Assembly (NCBI RefSeq): GCF_009730915.1
Contig: NC_052482.1
Location: 186,001 to 250,000, forward strand
Source of the DNA: Dioscorea cayenensis subsp. rotundata
Lineage: Eukaryota > Streptophyta > Magnoliopsida > Dioscoreales > Dioscoreaceae
Reading direction: 5' to 3'
Length of the DNA stretch: 64,000 nucleotides
Position numbers and translations under genes: made by a program. The notes beneath the pieces are model-generated. The model did no database searches. It worked only from the letters and a program-made list of their open reading frames with translations, and was not told the origin of the DNA. This document shows, piece after piece, positions 10,746 to 22,129 of this stretch. The stretch's first letter is position 1. The number at the start of each line of letters is the position of its first letter.

Positions 10746-12766
10746 ATGGCTGCTTTCGGTTCATCTTCAAAGGAGACAAATGTTCCCTTGTTTTCCAGAG
10801 AAAGCTATAATCTCTGGTGTTTGATGATGAAGATAATGTTCAGATCGAAAGACCTATGGAACATCGTGGAGAAGGGGTTCAGCGAAGAAGGAGATGGGAA
10901 CCGGGTTCAAGAGAGCATGAAGAAAGATGCAAAAGCTTTGTTTCTTATACAGCAGGCACTTGATGCAAGGGCTCTCATTAGAATCTCGGAAGCAAAGACA
11001 GCAAAAGAGGCTTGGGATATACTTAGGACTGAGTATCAAGGAAATGAAAATACAATCACAGTGACGTTGCACTCACTTCATCGTGAGATGGACATGGCGA
11101 AGATGAAGACAGGAGATAGCATCCAAGACTATATGATTAAGGTTCTCGACATCGTTTATAAGCTACGGATGCTAAAGGAGGAGGTCCCAGTGAAGACGGT
11201 GGTTTCAAAGATACTGAGAAGCCTCACTCCGAGGTTCTCACATGTCATCCTTTTCATAGTGGAAGCCAAAAATCTTAAAACCCTCACTGTGGATGAGCTC
11301 AGTAGCTCATTAAGGAGCCATGAATCACTGCTCAATCTTGCAGGAGAACAAGAGGAGGAGGGGGCTCTTCATGTCAAGGGGTTTCCAATCGGTGAACAAG
11401 ATGGTCACGGTGGGAGAGGCTGTGGCCGTGGTTTCTACAAAGGACGAGGACGAGGACGTGGCTTGAGTCTTGATCATGCTCGCACCTCAGAAGGCAACAA
11501 ACAATACAAAGGCATCCAATGTTATGCTTGTAAGAGGTACGGGCACATAAAATCACAATGTCAGTTTAAAGGGAATGAAGCGAATGTCTCAGAAGATGTT
11601 AAAGAAGAAGATGAAGGCCTGCTGTTCATGGCTATGAATGCAAGTATGCATGAAGGTGGAGGTACATGGTTAATAGACTCAGGTTGCTCTAATCATATGT
11701 CAGGAAATGAGGAAAGGAAATGAGGAACTATTTCAACAACTAAAGGAAGTGCAAAACCAAACCATCAAGCTGGGAGATGGAAAGTCTCTTCAGGTCAAGG
11801 GAGTTGGGTCAGTCATCCTTCGCTCAAGTTGCGGGAAGTCTAATACCTTGACAAATGTACAGTTTGTGCCGGACTTAGCGCACAATCTGTTGAGTGTGGG
11901 ACAACTAATGAACTCCGGTTACACAGTGGAGTTTGCTGAGGGCGAGTGCACCATTAGAGATGATGTTTCTAAAGAGAAGGTTGCACATGTGCTCATGACA
12001 TCCCACAGACTGTTCACGCTCGATGCTAATGACGTTGGAGCAGCCAACGTTGCTCAAGGAGAAAAAGAGACGTCCCATCTTTGGCACAAGAGATACGGAC
12101 ACTTGAATCAAAGGAGCCTGAAGTGTTTATCCGAGTGCAAAATGGTTGTTGGGCTTCCAAAGATCACTGATATCGAAGCTTGTGAATCATGCTCACTGGG
12201 TAAACATAAACGAGATGAGTTTCCTGTTGGCCAAGCAAGGAGAGCAAATACACCTCTAGAGCTCATTCATGCAGATCTTGTTGGCCTGATGCGAACACCA
12301 TCATTGGGAGGTAACCAATATTTTTTCTTGCTAACAGATGACTTCTCCAGGCATGTGTGGGTCTACTTCCTCAAAAGGAAATCTGATGCATTATCCCAGT
12401 TCAAAGTGTTCAAGCTTCATGTAGAAAAGCAACTGTCAATGCTGGTGAAGATGCTTCGCACGGACCGTTGTGGTGAATTCACGTCCAAACAATTCAAGTC
12501 TTTTTGTGAACTTTCAAGCATTCATCAGCAGTTCACTGCCCCCCGTTCTCCTCAACAGAACGGTGTCGCCGAGAGGAAGAATCGGACGGTCACTGAAATG
12601 GCAAGGACGATGTTGAAAGAGGCTCAAATGCCGACGGAGTTCTGGGCTGAGGCGATCGCAACTGCTGTATACATAATGAATAGGTCTCCAACAACGGCAC
12701 TAAAGAAACAAACTCCATATGAAGTGTTGAATGGGTCAAAACCCAACGTAGAGCACTTGCGGGTAT
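10746..12766 (+). pseudogene. Copia Gag-protease-integrase, 5' part of the polyprotein, frameshifted and interrupted
   Basis: The true start is the ATG at 10746 (MAAFGSSSKETNVPLFS), since upstream in-frame codons lack ATG. Gag covers the first 300 or so residues and ends in a CCHC knuckle CYACKRYGHIKSQC (about 11519-11561). The protease active site follows as WLIDSGCSNHM near 11670-11700. A perfect 13-bp tandem duplication at 11702-11727 then shifts the frame. In the new frame the protease C-terminus and integrase continue: HKRYGHLN with CESCSLGKHKR (HHCC finger), IHADLVG, LLTDDFSRHVW, RTDRCGEF (usually RTDNGGEF) and QQNGVAERKNR. The nested Gypsy element cuts the integrase at 12766; coding resumes at 18842. 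Confidence 0.92.
11702..11727 (+). repeat. 13-bp tandem duplication that frameshifts Copia protease
   Basis: The unit AGGAAATGAGGAA occurs twice back to back (11702-11714, 11715-11727). Removing one copy mentally would keep the protease reading frame open, so the duplication is the lesion. Confidence 0.9.
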
Positions 12767-13725
12767 TGATGAGTATAATTTGCACTTAATATATAGACCT
12801 TCTTTAACTCATAATGAATTAAATTTGAATTATTTTGAACCAATTTTACACCTAATCTTATTGTTATTGCATTGTAGGAAAGAAAGAAAATGATTTGAAG
12901 GAAGAACATGTAAAAGGCACAAAATTGGAGGAAGAAGAGCAAAACAGAAAATCTAGCGCCTAGGCGCTAGCATGCAGCGCTTAGGCGCTATAACATCAAG
13001 AGGTGCAAAACAGAAAGTATAGCGCCTAGGCGCTACAGTCTTTGGCACCTAGGCGCTACCCCGATTTTTATGTTATAAAAGGGGCTAGGGTTGAGACGAA
13101 AAGGGAGGAGAATTTCGGAGATCAAGAGATCGGGAGCGAAGTTTCGGCGCGGATTCATTGCCAGGCTTTAGTTTTTAGTTTTTTCTTTGTTTATTTGATT
13201 ATGAACCTTGTTAATATGTCGAAATTTGCAATCATTATGTTCTAAATACTTTTTCTAGGGCTACGATGTAGCCAGACTATGAAACCCTAGATTCATCTTT
13301 GTTTAATTTAATTGATGCTTGTTTCAAGACTATGTTGGATATTTTAATCTATGCTTAATGCTTGTGATTGCTTGATCACCAATTGCATGATTATTAATTT
13401 GATTTGAGACCGAGAGGTGATAATTGAATTAGGTCTTGGTTGAAATTTTATACAATCATCATAAGATAGAGATATTTATGAGGTTGTATGCATCATTATA
13501 AATTTCTAGAGCTTAATGAGTTCCATAGGTTCACAGTTATCTCAGAGATGATGTTAACTTATCTAGTGGAATATGCTATTGATGCTTGAGAAAGATCAAT
13601 ATGTAATTTAGAGAAATTTGATGACAATATAAGAAACAAACATTGATTGATTGAATTAGGTGATCTAGGTGGAATTAGTCTAGGTGAACTCGGAAACCCT
13701 AGAATCTCTCGACATTGATTTCTCC

Positions 13726-13786
<61 letters not shown>

Positions 13787-13960
13787 GTCCTTGAATTAGA
13801 TTTTCTAAATTAAACATCTTCAATTTCATTAATCAAGTAGAATTAGGGTTAGTAATTTTGGTATTTAATAGGCTCAATCCTCGTGGGAACGATACTCTCT
13901 TATCATTATATTACTTGTTTGCGATAGCGTATACTTGCGTTATATAAATCATAATCAACA
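12767..13960 (+). repeat. Gypsy 5' LTR with palindrome cluster
   Basis: A 1,194-bp LTR. It contains four AGCGCCTAGGCGCT-type palindromes at 12953-13058 and a long CT microsatellite at about 13730-13785. Confidence 0.93.
12953..13058. repeat. Cluster of AGCGCCTAGGCGCT palindromes in the Gypsy LTR
   Basis: Copy 1, CTAGCGCCTAGGCGCTAG (12953-12970), is a perfect 18-bp palindrome. Copy 2 (12976-12989) has one changed centre base. Copy 3 (13020-13035) is a perfect 16-bp palindrome. Copy 4 (13044-13058) has one altered arm. The same cluster is in the 3' LTR from 17837. Confidence 0.9.
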
Positions 13961-13966
13961 AGTTTT

Positions 13967-13984
13967 TGGCGCCGTTGCCGGGGA
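13967..13984 (+). promoter_or_regulatory. Gypsy primer-binding site (tRNA-Asp type)
   Basis: TGGCGCCGTTGCCGGGGA follows the 5' LTR by six bases. It is complementary to the 3' terminus, including CCA, of plant aspartate tRNA as I know it. Confidence 0.88.
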
Positions 13985-14091
13985 TTGTGTTCTTTATTAA
14001 TATCAAGAAAAAAAAACTCTAGTTTTGCTTCATAATTCATTGTTCTTGATTATTTTTTTCTCTCTATTTTAATCAAAATTGTTGAAATTGA

Positions 14092-16593
14092 ATGCGAAAA
14101 TTTGGTACTGAAAGTCTCATACCTTTTGACTCTAAAATAGAACGTACGTGTCGCAGGAACAGGAAGGAGAAAAGACTTACAAATAATCAATCGGCAGAAG
14201 CTATGGATAATCCTGAGGAAGCAAGAGCTGGGGACAATGCACCAGCAAATGAGCAAGTATTTAATAATCCAATGGTGGTCAATCAACCAATGGTTTTGCG
14301 TGATTATACGATGCCATCAACTGGCATTCAACCTGCGATTAGGCATCCAGTCATTCAGGCGAACAACTTTGAGCTGAAGCCGGTGACTCTTCAAATGATT
14401 CAAGCAATTCAGTTCAATGGGCTACCTAATGAAGACCCCAATCTTCATATCGCGAACTTTCTTGAAGTTTGTGATACATTTAAGTATAATGGAGTGGGCG
14501 ATGAAGCAGTTCGCTTACGTCTATTTCCTTTCTCTCTAAGAGATAAAGCAAGAAACTGGTTGAATTCATTGCCACCAGATTCCATTGTGACATGGGATGA
14601 TCTTGTTCAGAAATTCCTTGCCAAATTCTTTCCACCAGCCAAAACAGCAAAGATGCGGATTGAAATCAACAATTTTACTCAATATGAAGGTGAAACTTTA
14701 TATGAGGCATGGGAAAGATACAAGGAATTATTAAGGAAATGTCCACATCATGGGTTGCAGAAATGGATGCAGATTCAAAACTTTTACCAAGGCCTGAACA
14801 GCACCATCAGAACACTAGTGGATGCATCTGCAGGTGGAGCTTTAATGAAAAAAACTATTGATGAGGCATATGAATTGCTAGAAGATATGGCTGCTAACAA
14901 CTATCAATGGCCTAATGAGCGAAACATGCCAAGGAAGGTGGCTGGAGTACATGAGATAGATGCTATTACCAACCTTTCAACCCAAATAGCAGCTCTCTCA
15001 AAGCAGTTACAGAATAATAATTTGCTAGCAAATGCAGTAAAGACTACATCTCTGGCTTGTGAAATGTGTAATGGGCCTCATCAAAGCTTTGAATGTCCAG
15101 CTGGTAATTCTTTTTCGCAAATGATGACAGTAGAGCAAGCTCAATATGTGGGGAATTTCAACAGGCAACAAGATGACCCCTACTCCAATAGGTATAATCC
15201 AGGATGGCGGAATCATCCTAACCTATCTTGGAAAAATAACTCAACCATGCAGGAACAGAGCAACCCACCACAAGAGAAGAAAATAAATCTGGAGGAAGCA
15301 TTGGCTCAGTTAGCTACAACTCAAACGCAGTTCATGAATGAAACTCGCACTAGCCTGCAAAATCAGTCTGCACAAATCAGGAATTTGGAGGTTCAGTTAA
15401 GTCAAATGGTAGGTATGCTAACAGAGAGACAACAAGGAAACTTGCCTAGCACATCTGAGGCAAATCCAAGAAAGAGTGGCAATGAACAATGTAGTGCAAT
15501 TACTTTGAGGAGTGGAAAGGAATTGAAGATGCCAGAGAAAAAGTCTGAGTTTGTAAATCAGAAGCATGATCAAGATAACCGTGAACACAATAAATCTGAA
15601 GCTCAGATTGAAGCACCATTATCTCAAGATAGATTTACAAGAATCCCCTTTCCTCAGCGCCTGAAGAAGAATAAACTTGACCAGCAGCTTGCTAAATTCT
15701 TAGATGTATTCAAGAAGCTTCACATTAATATCCCATTTGCTGAAGCTCTTGAACAAATGCCGAGTTATGTGAAGTTCATGAAAGAAATTCTTTCAAACAA
15801 AAGGAAGCTTAAGGATTATGAGACAGTCACACTTACTGAAGAATGCAGCGCAATCTTGCAAAAGAAGTTGCCACCCAAACTCAAGGATCCAGGCAGTTTT
15901 ACCATCCCATGCTCGATTGGGAATGTGGTGTTTGAGAGGGCATTATGTGATTTGGGAGCAAGTATCAATTTAATGCCCTTATCAATCTTCAAGAAGCTTA
16001 ACTTGGGAGAAGCGCGGCCTACTACAGTCACATTGCAACTAGCAGATCGTTCATTGAAGCACCCCAGGGGAGTAATTGAAGATGTCCTTGTCAAGATAGA
16101 TAAGTTCATATTTCCAGTTGATTTCATTATACTTGACATAGAAGAAGACAAAGACATACCAATTATACTAGGTAGACCATTTTTGGCTACTGGGAGAGCG
16201 ATTATTGATGTGCAAAAAGGAGAATTACGTCTTCGGGTCCAAGAAGAAGAAGTGACTTTTAACATTTTTGATGCTATAAAATATCCTCAAGCAAGTGAAT
16301 GTTGCTTTCGTATTGATGAGAAAAATCTTTTGCAATTGAATGAGTTCGATGAGTTTCGAATTGAAGCTTATAAAGATGACATAACTAATAAAAAGCAAAC
16401 AAAGGCTAGGCATGGAAAATTCAAGATGAAGTGGTGTGGACCATTCACAATCAATAAGATGTTACGATATGGTGTTGCGGAAGTCACTCATTCAGAGAAA
16501 GGAACTCTCAAAATTAATGGGCAGCGGATGAAGCCATATTTTGGGTGGAGCTTTGACAAGGGTAAAAAGAAAATCATCTTGAACCCACCATAA
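14092..16593 (+). CDS. Gag-protease fused to the post-integrase tail (833 aa), Athila-like
   Basis: One unbroken frame starts at the ATG at 14092. Residues of about 95-275 form the retrotransposon Gag domain ([50 protein letters not shown]). [14 protein letters not shown] near residue 320 resembles a degenerate zinc knuckle. Residues of about 500-740 form a pepsin-like protease with active site [13 protein letters not shown] and the flap/C-terminal motif [17 protein letters not shown]. Instead of reverse transcriptase, the protein then reads [12 protein letters not shown] and [12 protein letters not shown], then [20 protein letters not shown]. Those motifs normally follow the integrase. An in-frame deletion therefore removed RT, RNase H and the integrase core, around nt 16,300. 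The intact frame suggests a structural Gag-protease still made for co-mobilisation; that is inference. Confidence 0.9.
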   Translation: MRKFGTESLIPFDSKIERTCRRNRKEKRLTNNQSAEAMDNPEEARAGDNAPANEQVFNNPMVVNQPMVLRDYTMPSTGIQPAIRHPVIQANNFELKPVTLQMIQAIQFNGLPNEDPNLHIANFLEVCDTFKYNGVGDEAVRLRLFPFSLRDKARNWLNSLPPDSIVTWDDLVQKFLAKFFPPAKTAKMRIEINNFTQYEGETLYEAWERYKELLRKCPHHGLQKWMQIQNFYQGLNSTIRTLVDASAGGALMKKTIDEAYELLEDMAANNYQWPNERNMPRKVAGVHEIDAITNLSTQIAALSKQLQNNNLLANAVKTTSLACEMCNGPHQSFECPAGNSFSQMMTVEQAQYVGNFNRQQDDPYSNRYNPGWRNHPNLSWKNNSTMQEQSNPPQEKKINLEEALAQLATTQTQFMNETRTSLQNQSAQIRNLEVQLSQMVGMLTERQQGNLPSTSEANPRKSGNEQCSAITLRSGKELKMPEKKSEFVNQKHDQDNREHNKSEAQIEAPLSQDRFTRIPFPQRLKKNKLDQQLAKFLDVFKKLHINIPFAEALEQMPSYVKFMKEILSNKRKLKDYETVTLTEECSAILQKKLPPKLKDPGSFTIPCSIGNVVFERALCDLGASINLMPLSIFKKLNLGEARPTTVTLQLADRSLKHPRGVIEDVLVKIDKFIFPVDFIILDIEEDKDIPIILGRPFLATGRAIIDVQKGELRLRVQEEEVTFNIFDAIKYPQASECCFRIDEKNLLQLNEFDEFRIEAYKDDITNKKQTKARHGKFKMKWCGPFTINKMLRYGVAEVTHSEKGTLKINGQRMKPYFGWSFDKGKKKIILNPP

Positions 16594-17650
16594 CAAAGGA
16601 GTCGTCGAGCTGAGGACGTTAAACAAAGCGCTAGCTGGGAGGCAACCCATGCATTTTTAACATTTTATTTTATTTTATTTTTCTTATCTTATTTTATCTT
16701 ATTTATAATTCAGCTCCCATAAGCTCCAACCTTCCAAAAACACCCACCACCAAAGGATGATAGTGAAGAGATGAAAGTCAAGACATTCAGGGGAGTTTTT
16801 ATTCTTATTTTATGCCTTTTATTTATTTATTTATTTCTCTTTGCTTACATTGAGGACAATGTCTTCTTCTAAGTTTGGGGGTATTTGGTGGTGTTTATAT
16901 ATAAAAATTATTTGGTTTATGGAACAATGATGGCCGATGATAAAAAAATTCTAGTGGTTTTTTTCTAATCCATGAAAAAAACAATAGATGTGTCTCTCTT
17001 TTGACTATAGTGCTTGTGTTGCTTTATTTTTGGTTCCTTTACACTCTTAGCACACCCAGTTATGCTTACTAAGTTGTCCAAATACTTAGAAATCATTTAT
17101 GCAAATTAGGAGCTTACTAAAAGCCTTGAAAGACCCTAGAATTAGTTAGTTAGGTCATTTGATTAAAAAGAGCTACCACCTTTGATGTGTGAAGCCACTT
17201 CTGAAAAGTCGGATACTAAGTATGCCCTATTGGGAGAAAGGGCTATCTCAAAGGATGTGTGAAAACTACTATTTAAGAAAAAAAAATGATGATGGAATTA
17301 AAAAAAAAAGAAAAAGAAAAATGATGAAAAATATTTAAGTAAATAAGTTTGGGGTTTCAATTAGCGGTTAGGTGGGTTCTTATTTTTGCATAAATGAACA
17401 AGAGTTCAAGGATAGCGAAGTAGCAAAGACTGGACACACACACACACATGGAACCTTAAATGGAGTAAGATTTGCTCTCTAGTTGAAATTGTAGACCGTG
17501 CTTAAAATTTCTTTTTATGGGTTTGAAAAATCCAACTTTGAGGACGGAGTTTCACTTATGTTGTTGTTAATCACATTTCATTGTTTCATGATATTTTTCT
17601 TTCTCTTTCTTTCGTTCGAGGGCGAACAAAACTCTAAGTTTGGGGGTATT
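16594..17650 (+). other. Gypsy 3' untranslated region and polypurine tract
   Basis: Non-coding, with low-complexity TTTTA runs (16650-16710), an early purine tract AGTTTGGGGGTATTTGG near 16873 and the polypurine tract beside the 3' LTR. The purine motif occurs twice (near 16873 and 17636), a feature of some large Gypsy elements. Confidence 0.6.
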
Positions 17651-18616
17651 TGATGAGTATAATTTGCACTTAATATATAGACCTTCTTTAACTCATAATG
17701 AATTAAATTTGAATTATTTTGAACCAATTTTACTCCTAATCTTATTGTTATTGCATTGTAGGAAAGAAAGAAAATGATTTGAAGGAAGAACATGTAAAAG
17801 GCACAAAATTGGAGGAAGAAGAGCAAAACAGAAAATCTAGCGCCTAGGCGCTAGCATGCAGCGCTTAGGCGCTACAACATCAAGAGGTGCAAAACAGAAA
17901 GTATAGCGCCTAGGCGCTACAGTCTTTGGCACCTAGGCGCTACCCCAATTTTTATGTTATAAAAGGGGCTAGGGTTGAGAGCGAAAAGGGAGGAGAATTT
18001 CGGAGATCAAGAGATCGGGAGGCGAAGTTTCGTGCGGATTCATTGCCGAGCTTTTAGTTTTTTTAGTTTTTTTCTTTGTTTATTTGATTATGAACCTTGT
18101 TAATATGTCGAACTTTGCAATCATTATGTTCTAAATACTTTTTCTAGGGCTACGATGTAGCCGGACTATGAAAACCCTAGATTCATCTTTGTTTAATTTA
18201 ATTGATGCTTGTTTTCAAGACTATGTTGGATATTTTAATCTATGCTTAATGCTTGTGATTGCTTGATCACCAATTGCATGATTATTAATTTGATTTGAGA
18301 CCGAGAGGTGATAATTGAATTAGGTCTTGGTTGAAATTTTATACAATCATCATAAGATAGAGATATTTATGAGGTTGTATGCATCATTATAAATTTCTAG
18401 AGCTTAATGAGTTCCATAGGTTCACGATTATCTCGGAGATGATGTTAACTTATCTAGTGGAATATGCTATTGATGCTTGAGAAAGATCAATATGTAATTT
18501 AGAGAAATTTGATGACAATATAAGAAACAAACATTGATTGATTGAATTAGGTGATCTAGGTGGAATTAGTCTAGGTGAACTCGGAAACCCTAGAATCTCT
18601 CGACATTGATTTCTCC

Positions 18617-18667
<51 letters not shown>

Positions 18668-18841
18668 GTCCTTGAATTAGATTTTCTAAATTAAACTTCT
18701 TCAATTTCATTAATCAAGTAGAATTAGGGTTAGTAATTTTGGTATTTAATAGGCTCAATCCTCGTGGGAACGATACTCTCTTATCATTATATTACTTGTT
18801 TGCGATAGCGTATACTTGCGTTATATAAATCATAATCAACA
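17651..18841 (+). repeat. Gypsy 3' LTR
   Basis: A 1,191-bp LTR, about 99 percent identical to the 5' copy by eye, with the palindrome cluster from 17837 and a CT microsatellite at about 18619-18666. It is followed by the target duplication GGTAT. Confidence 0.93.
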
Positions 18842-20747
18842 GGTATTCGGGTGCTTAACTTACTCATATGTTGACCAACAACTGAGGGAGAAATTTGATG
18901 CAAAGTCAGCACTGGGTGTATTCATTGGGTATTGTGACAATTTAAAAGCCTTTAAAGTTTTTGACCCGGTCATGAAACGAGTCCATGTCAGTAGAAATAT
19001 CCGCTTCTTTGAGAAACGGAGATGGGATTGGTCCAAGTCGACAACAACAAACTTTGTGCCATGTGATAACATGGACGAAGATACACTTGACATTCGAGAA
19101 GAAGTCTCTCCACCACATGATTCCTCAAATGAACGGATGATACTTCCCCAGAATCCCACTGCATCCTCAAATAACAGCCCAACAGAGACAACGGGCAACG
19201 ACGGCACTCCGGTGAGGTATAAGAACTTAACCAAAATATATGAAGCTTGTTCATTTGCACTAACCGCTGCAGACCCGAGTTCATTTGAAGAAGCAGCAGA
19301 AGACGAGGGATGGCTTGGGGCCATGCGAGAAGAAATGGAGTCAATCTATAGAAACCAAACTTGGGAGATGTCGGACCTGCCGGAAGGGAAGAAGGCCATC
19401 GGTTTAAAATGGGTCTTCAAGTCAAAGTTTAATCCAGATGGGAGACGGTACGAAGATGTTTTCTCTCTTATTGCTCGAATGGAGACGGTACGACTATTCC
19501 TTGCCATTAGAACTCAAAGGAGATGGAGAATTCACCAGCTGGACGTCAAGACTACGTTCTTAAATAGAGAATTACAAGAAGAGGTCTATGTATGCCAACC
19601 CAAGGGGTTTATCATCAAAGGGAAGGAGGAGAAAGTTTTCAAGCTTCGGAAAGCTCTATACAGCCTCAAACAAGCTCCTAGAGCTTGGTATAGTCGGATC
19701 GACTCTCACTTCCAACAGATGGGCTTCATACGGAGCACAACTGAGCCTACAATCTATAGAAAATACAGTGGAGGCTCTAACATTCTACTTTTGTGTTTAT
19801 ACGTAGATGATATCATCTATATGGGGAATTCCAAAGAGATGCTGGTGCAATTCAAGGAGAGTATGATGAATGTCTTTGAAATGTCAGACCTTGGACATTT
19901 GAAATATTTCCTTGGTTTGGAAGTGATTCAAGGTGAGAATTCTCTGTTTGTCTCACAACGGAAGTATGCCGAAGATCTTCTAAACAAAGCAGGTATGCTA
20001 CTTTGCAATCCTAGTTCTACTCCAATGAATCTAAATGAAAAGTTGCACCATCAAGACAACTCAGGGAAGGCAAATCCAAACAAGTACCGAATGTTGGTCG
20101 GGAGTTTGCTATACTTAACTCATACACGGCCAGATATAATGCATGTTGTTGGGCTGGTTGCACGGTATATGCAAACTCCATCTATGTATCATTATGGTGC
20201 CGTGAAGAGAATCCTGCGCTATGTGAAGGGAACAATGAGGTATGGGATTCAATATGAGAGCAAAGTTGATCTTAGACTCATTGGATACTCTGATAGCGAT
20301 TGGGGAGGATCGCCGGATGATCAACGGAGTACTACAGGCTGGGTGTTCATGCTGGGCTCAGGTGCAATAGCATGGTGTTCGACGAAGCAACAGACAACCG
20401 CACTATCTAGCACAGAGGCCGAATATATTTCAGTTACTTCGGCAGCATGTGAGGCTGTTTGGCTAAGGCGTTTGCTTGAAGACTTGAGTGTGAAGCAGGA
20501 GAACTCAAGTGTGATTATGTGTGACAATAAGTCTGCCATCTCTATTGCCAAAAATCCTATCATACATGGTCGAACTAAGCATATAGATACAAGGTATCAC
20601 TTCATCTGTGACTTAGTTAAAGAAGGAACCATTAGCATCACATATTGCAGCACGCATGAGCAGATCGCTGATATATTCACGAAGGGATTGGCAAATCAAA
20701 AGTTTGAATATTTCAGAGAAGCCTTGGGTGTGAGAGGTTCAGAGTAG
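18842..20747 (+). pseudogene. Copia polyprotein, 3' part: integrase end, reverse transcriptase, RNase H
   Basis: Reading resumes from the interrupted integrase with VFGCLTYSYVD and FIGYCDNLKAFKVFDP. The reverse transcriptase has WVFKSKFNPDG, RIHQLDVKTTFLNREL, ALYSLKQAPRAWY and the catalytic LYVDDIIYMG (about 19796-19825). RNase H shows GYSDSDWGGSPDDQRSTTGW, SSTEAEYIS and RTKHIDTRYHF, and the protein ends at 20747 just before the 3' LTR. Between FNPDG and YEDVFSLIARMETV about two dozen residues that usually hold KARLVAKG are missing. The sequence GGAGACGGTACGA appears on both sides of that short stretch. With the 5' frameshift and the split, the element is inactive on its own. Confidence 0.92.
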
Positions 20748-20754
20748 GGAAGTG

Positions 20755-21111
20755 TGTTGACAGGCTTTACTCAGAACCTCATGCTAAGAAGACATTGACC
20801 AGACATTGGAAGGTGGCTACGTTGTACGTTGCAGATTGGATGAGAGGAATTAAGAATTCACGCTGGGATTGGATGTTTACTTTTCAAAGTAGCTTTATGC
20901 TTTTTGTGTTTTGTCTTATCTTTGCTTTAAGTTTAATTGTTGTGTCAGTAGTTTAAGTCAACTGTTTCCTCTGTATACTATATCTCTGTTTGCTTTGAAG
21001 TCAAGTCTTAATATATCAATTAAGCTTCAGTATTCCTCTAAGGCTTCCAACAAGTTGAGTGTCTAGAGGCTTGTGAGTGATGTGCATTATCTTTGTCTTT
21101 GATCCTTAACA
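20755..21111 (+). repeat. Copia 3' LTR
   Basis: A 357-bp LTR starting TGTTGACAGG and ending CCTTAACA, followed by GTAAG. It lacks a 16-bp block and has a 4-bp insertion relative to the 5' LTR. Confidence 0.94.
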
Positions 21112-21116
21112 GTAAG

Positions 21117-21424
21117 TTGGAGATTCTGAGACAACTATTAATTGCAAGTTTAAATTTCATGTGCTCTTTTTTTTAAAGTGTGGATGGGAATTTTTCTCTA
21201 ATCATGAATGTAACGGACAATCTCTAAGATCCATAAATGAGAGATATCATGGATGGATGATCATCGTAGGCAATTATTCTCTGAGAGCCTTAGCACTTTC
21301 CCTCTTCTCACTATTGAGACACGTCTGCTGGTTTTGAGTTACCCTTTTCCCCTCGTCTAAGTCATCCTTTGCCTTAGTACTTATTGTGTGATTTATCGAT
21401 TTTAGTTTTAAAAAAATGGTTGTG
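21117..21424. other. Intergenic flank right of the Copia element
   Basis: No gene is seen. The sequence continues the pre-insertion DNA interrupted at 10345. Confidence 0.5.
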
Positions 21425-21599
21425 GGTGTATTTGGTTTTACGTATAAAACCAAATACTTTACTTTATAAAATTTATTGTTTGTTTGAGTGTATTTGCAAA
21501 CCTTGATATAATTGGGATTACATTACAATAGCTTTTTTGGTGTATTTGGTTTTACTCCCAAATTGGACGTAAAACCAAATTCCGGGAGTTGAAAACCAA

Positions 21600-22092
21600 T
21601 ATATATATATATATATATATATATACATGCATAGATGCACATACACATACACATACACATACACATACATATACATTTATATATTTATATAAACATATAC
21701 ATGTATTTTTACACATATACATATACATACTTATATACATATATGTATGTATATATACTTATACATATATATACGTATATATACACATATACATACATAT
21801 ATACATATTATATATATATACTCATATGTATTTTTACACATGTACATATATACCCAGATATGTATATGTATATATGCACATACATATATGTATATAACAT
21901 ATACATATATATATATATATTTATATACATGTATGTACATATATATATATATACACACATACATGTACTTATATAGATATATATACTCATATACATATAT
22001 GCATATATACACATATAAACATATATTTATACATATATATATTCATATACATATATGCATATATGCATATATACACACATATACACATGCAT
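21600..22092. repeat. TA/CATA microsatellite
   Basis: About 490 bp of TATA, CACA and CATATA runs. All open frames here translate to Ile-Tyr-His-Thr low-complexity text and are artefacts. Confidence 0.95.
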
Positions 22093-22129
22093 TTTCCAAT
22101 TACAGATTTACAAATCCTTTTAAACAAAC

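Larger units (their letters stand above)
12767..18841 (+). mobile_element. Athila-like Gypsy LTR retrotransposon, non-autonomous, nested in the Copia integrase
   Basis: LTRs at 12767-13960 and 17651-18841 both start TGATGAGTATAATTTGC and end CATAATCAACA. They are flanked by GGTAT (12762-12766 and 18842-18846), which is Copia coding sequence duplicated on insertion. The primer site at 13967-13984 is a full 18-base match to the 3' end expected of plant aspartate tRNA. A polypurine tract TTTGGGGGTATT abuts the 3' LTR. The text GGGAGGCAACCC after the ORF is, to my knowledge, typical of Athila-type elements. The LTRs differ by about a dozen substitutions in 1.19 kb, so insertion was recent. Reverse transcriptase, RNase H and the integrase core are missing. 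Confidence 0.93.
10351..21111 (+). mobile_element. Copia LTR retrotransposon, split by a nested Gypsy element
   Basis: Two LTRs (10351-10718 and 20755-21111) both start TGTTGACAGG and end CCTTAACA. They are bounded by the 5-bp duplication GTAAG (10346-10350 and 21112-21116). A primer-binding site TGGTATCAGAG, as for initiator-Met tRNA, starts at 10720. A purine tract AGAGTAGGGAAG precedes the 3' LTR. The gene order integrase before reverse transcriptase is diagnostic of Copia. The Gypsy element at 12767-18841 interrupts the integrase. By eye I count about eleven substitutions and two indels between LTRs, roughly 3 percent, so this insertion is older than the one inside it. Confidence 0.95.

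Noticed and set aside
12736-12942. Minus-strand 68-residue frame, repeated at 17578-17826
   Set aside because: It is the reverse strand of the Gypsy LTR; it occurs twice only because the LTR does.
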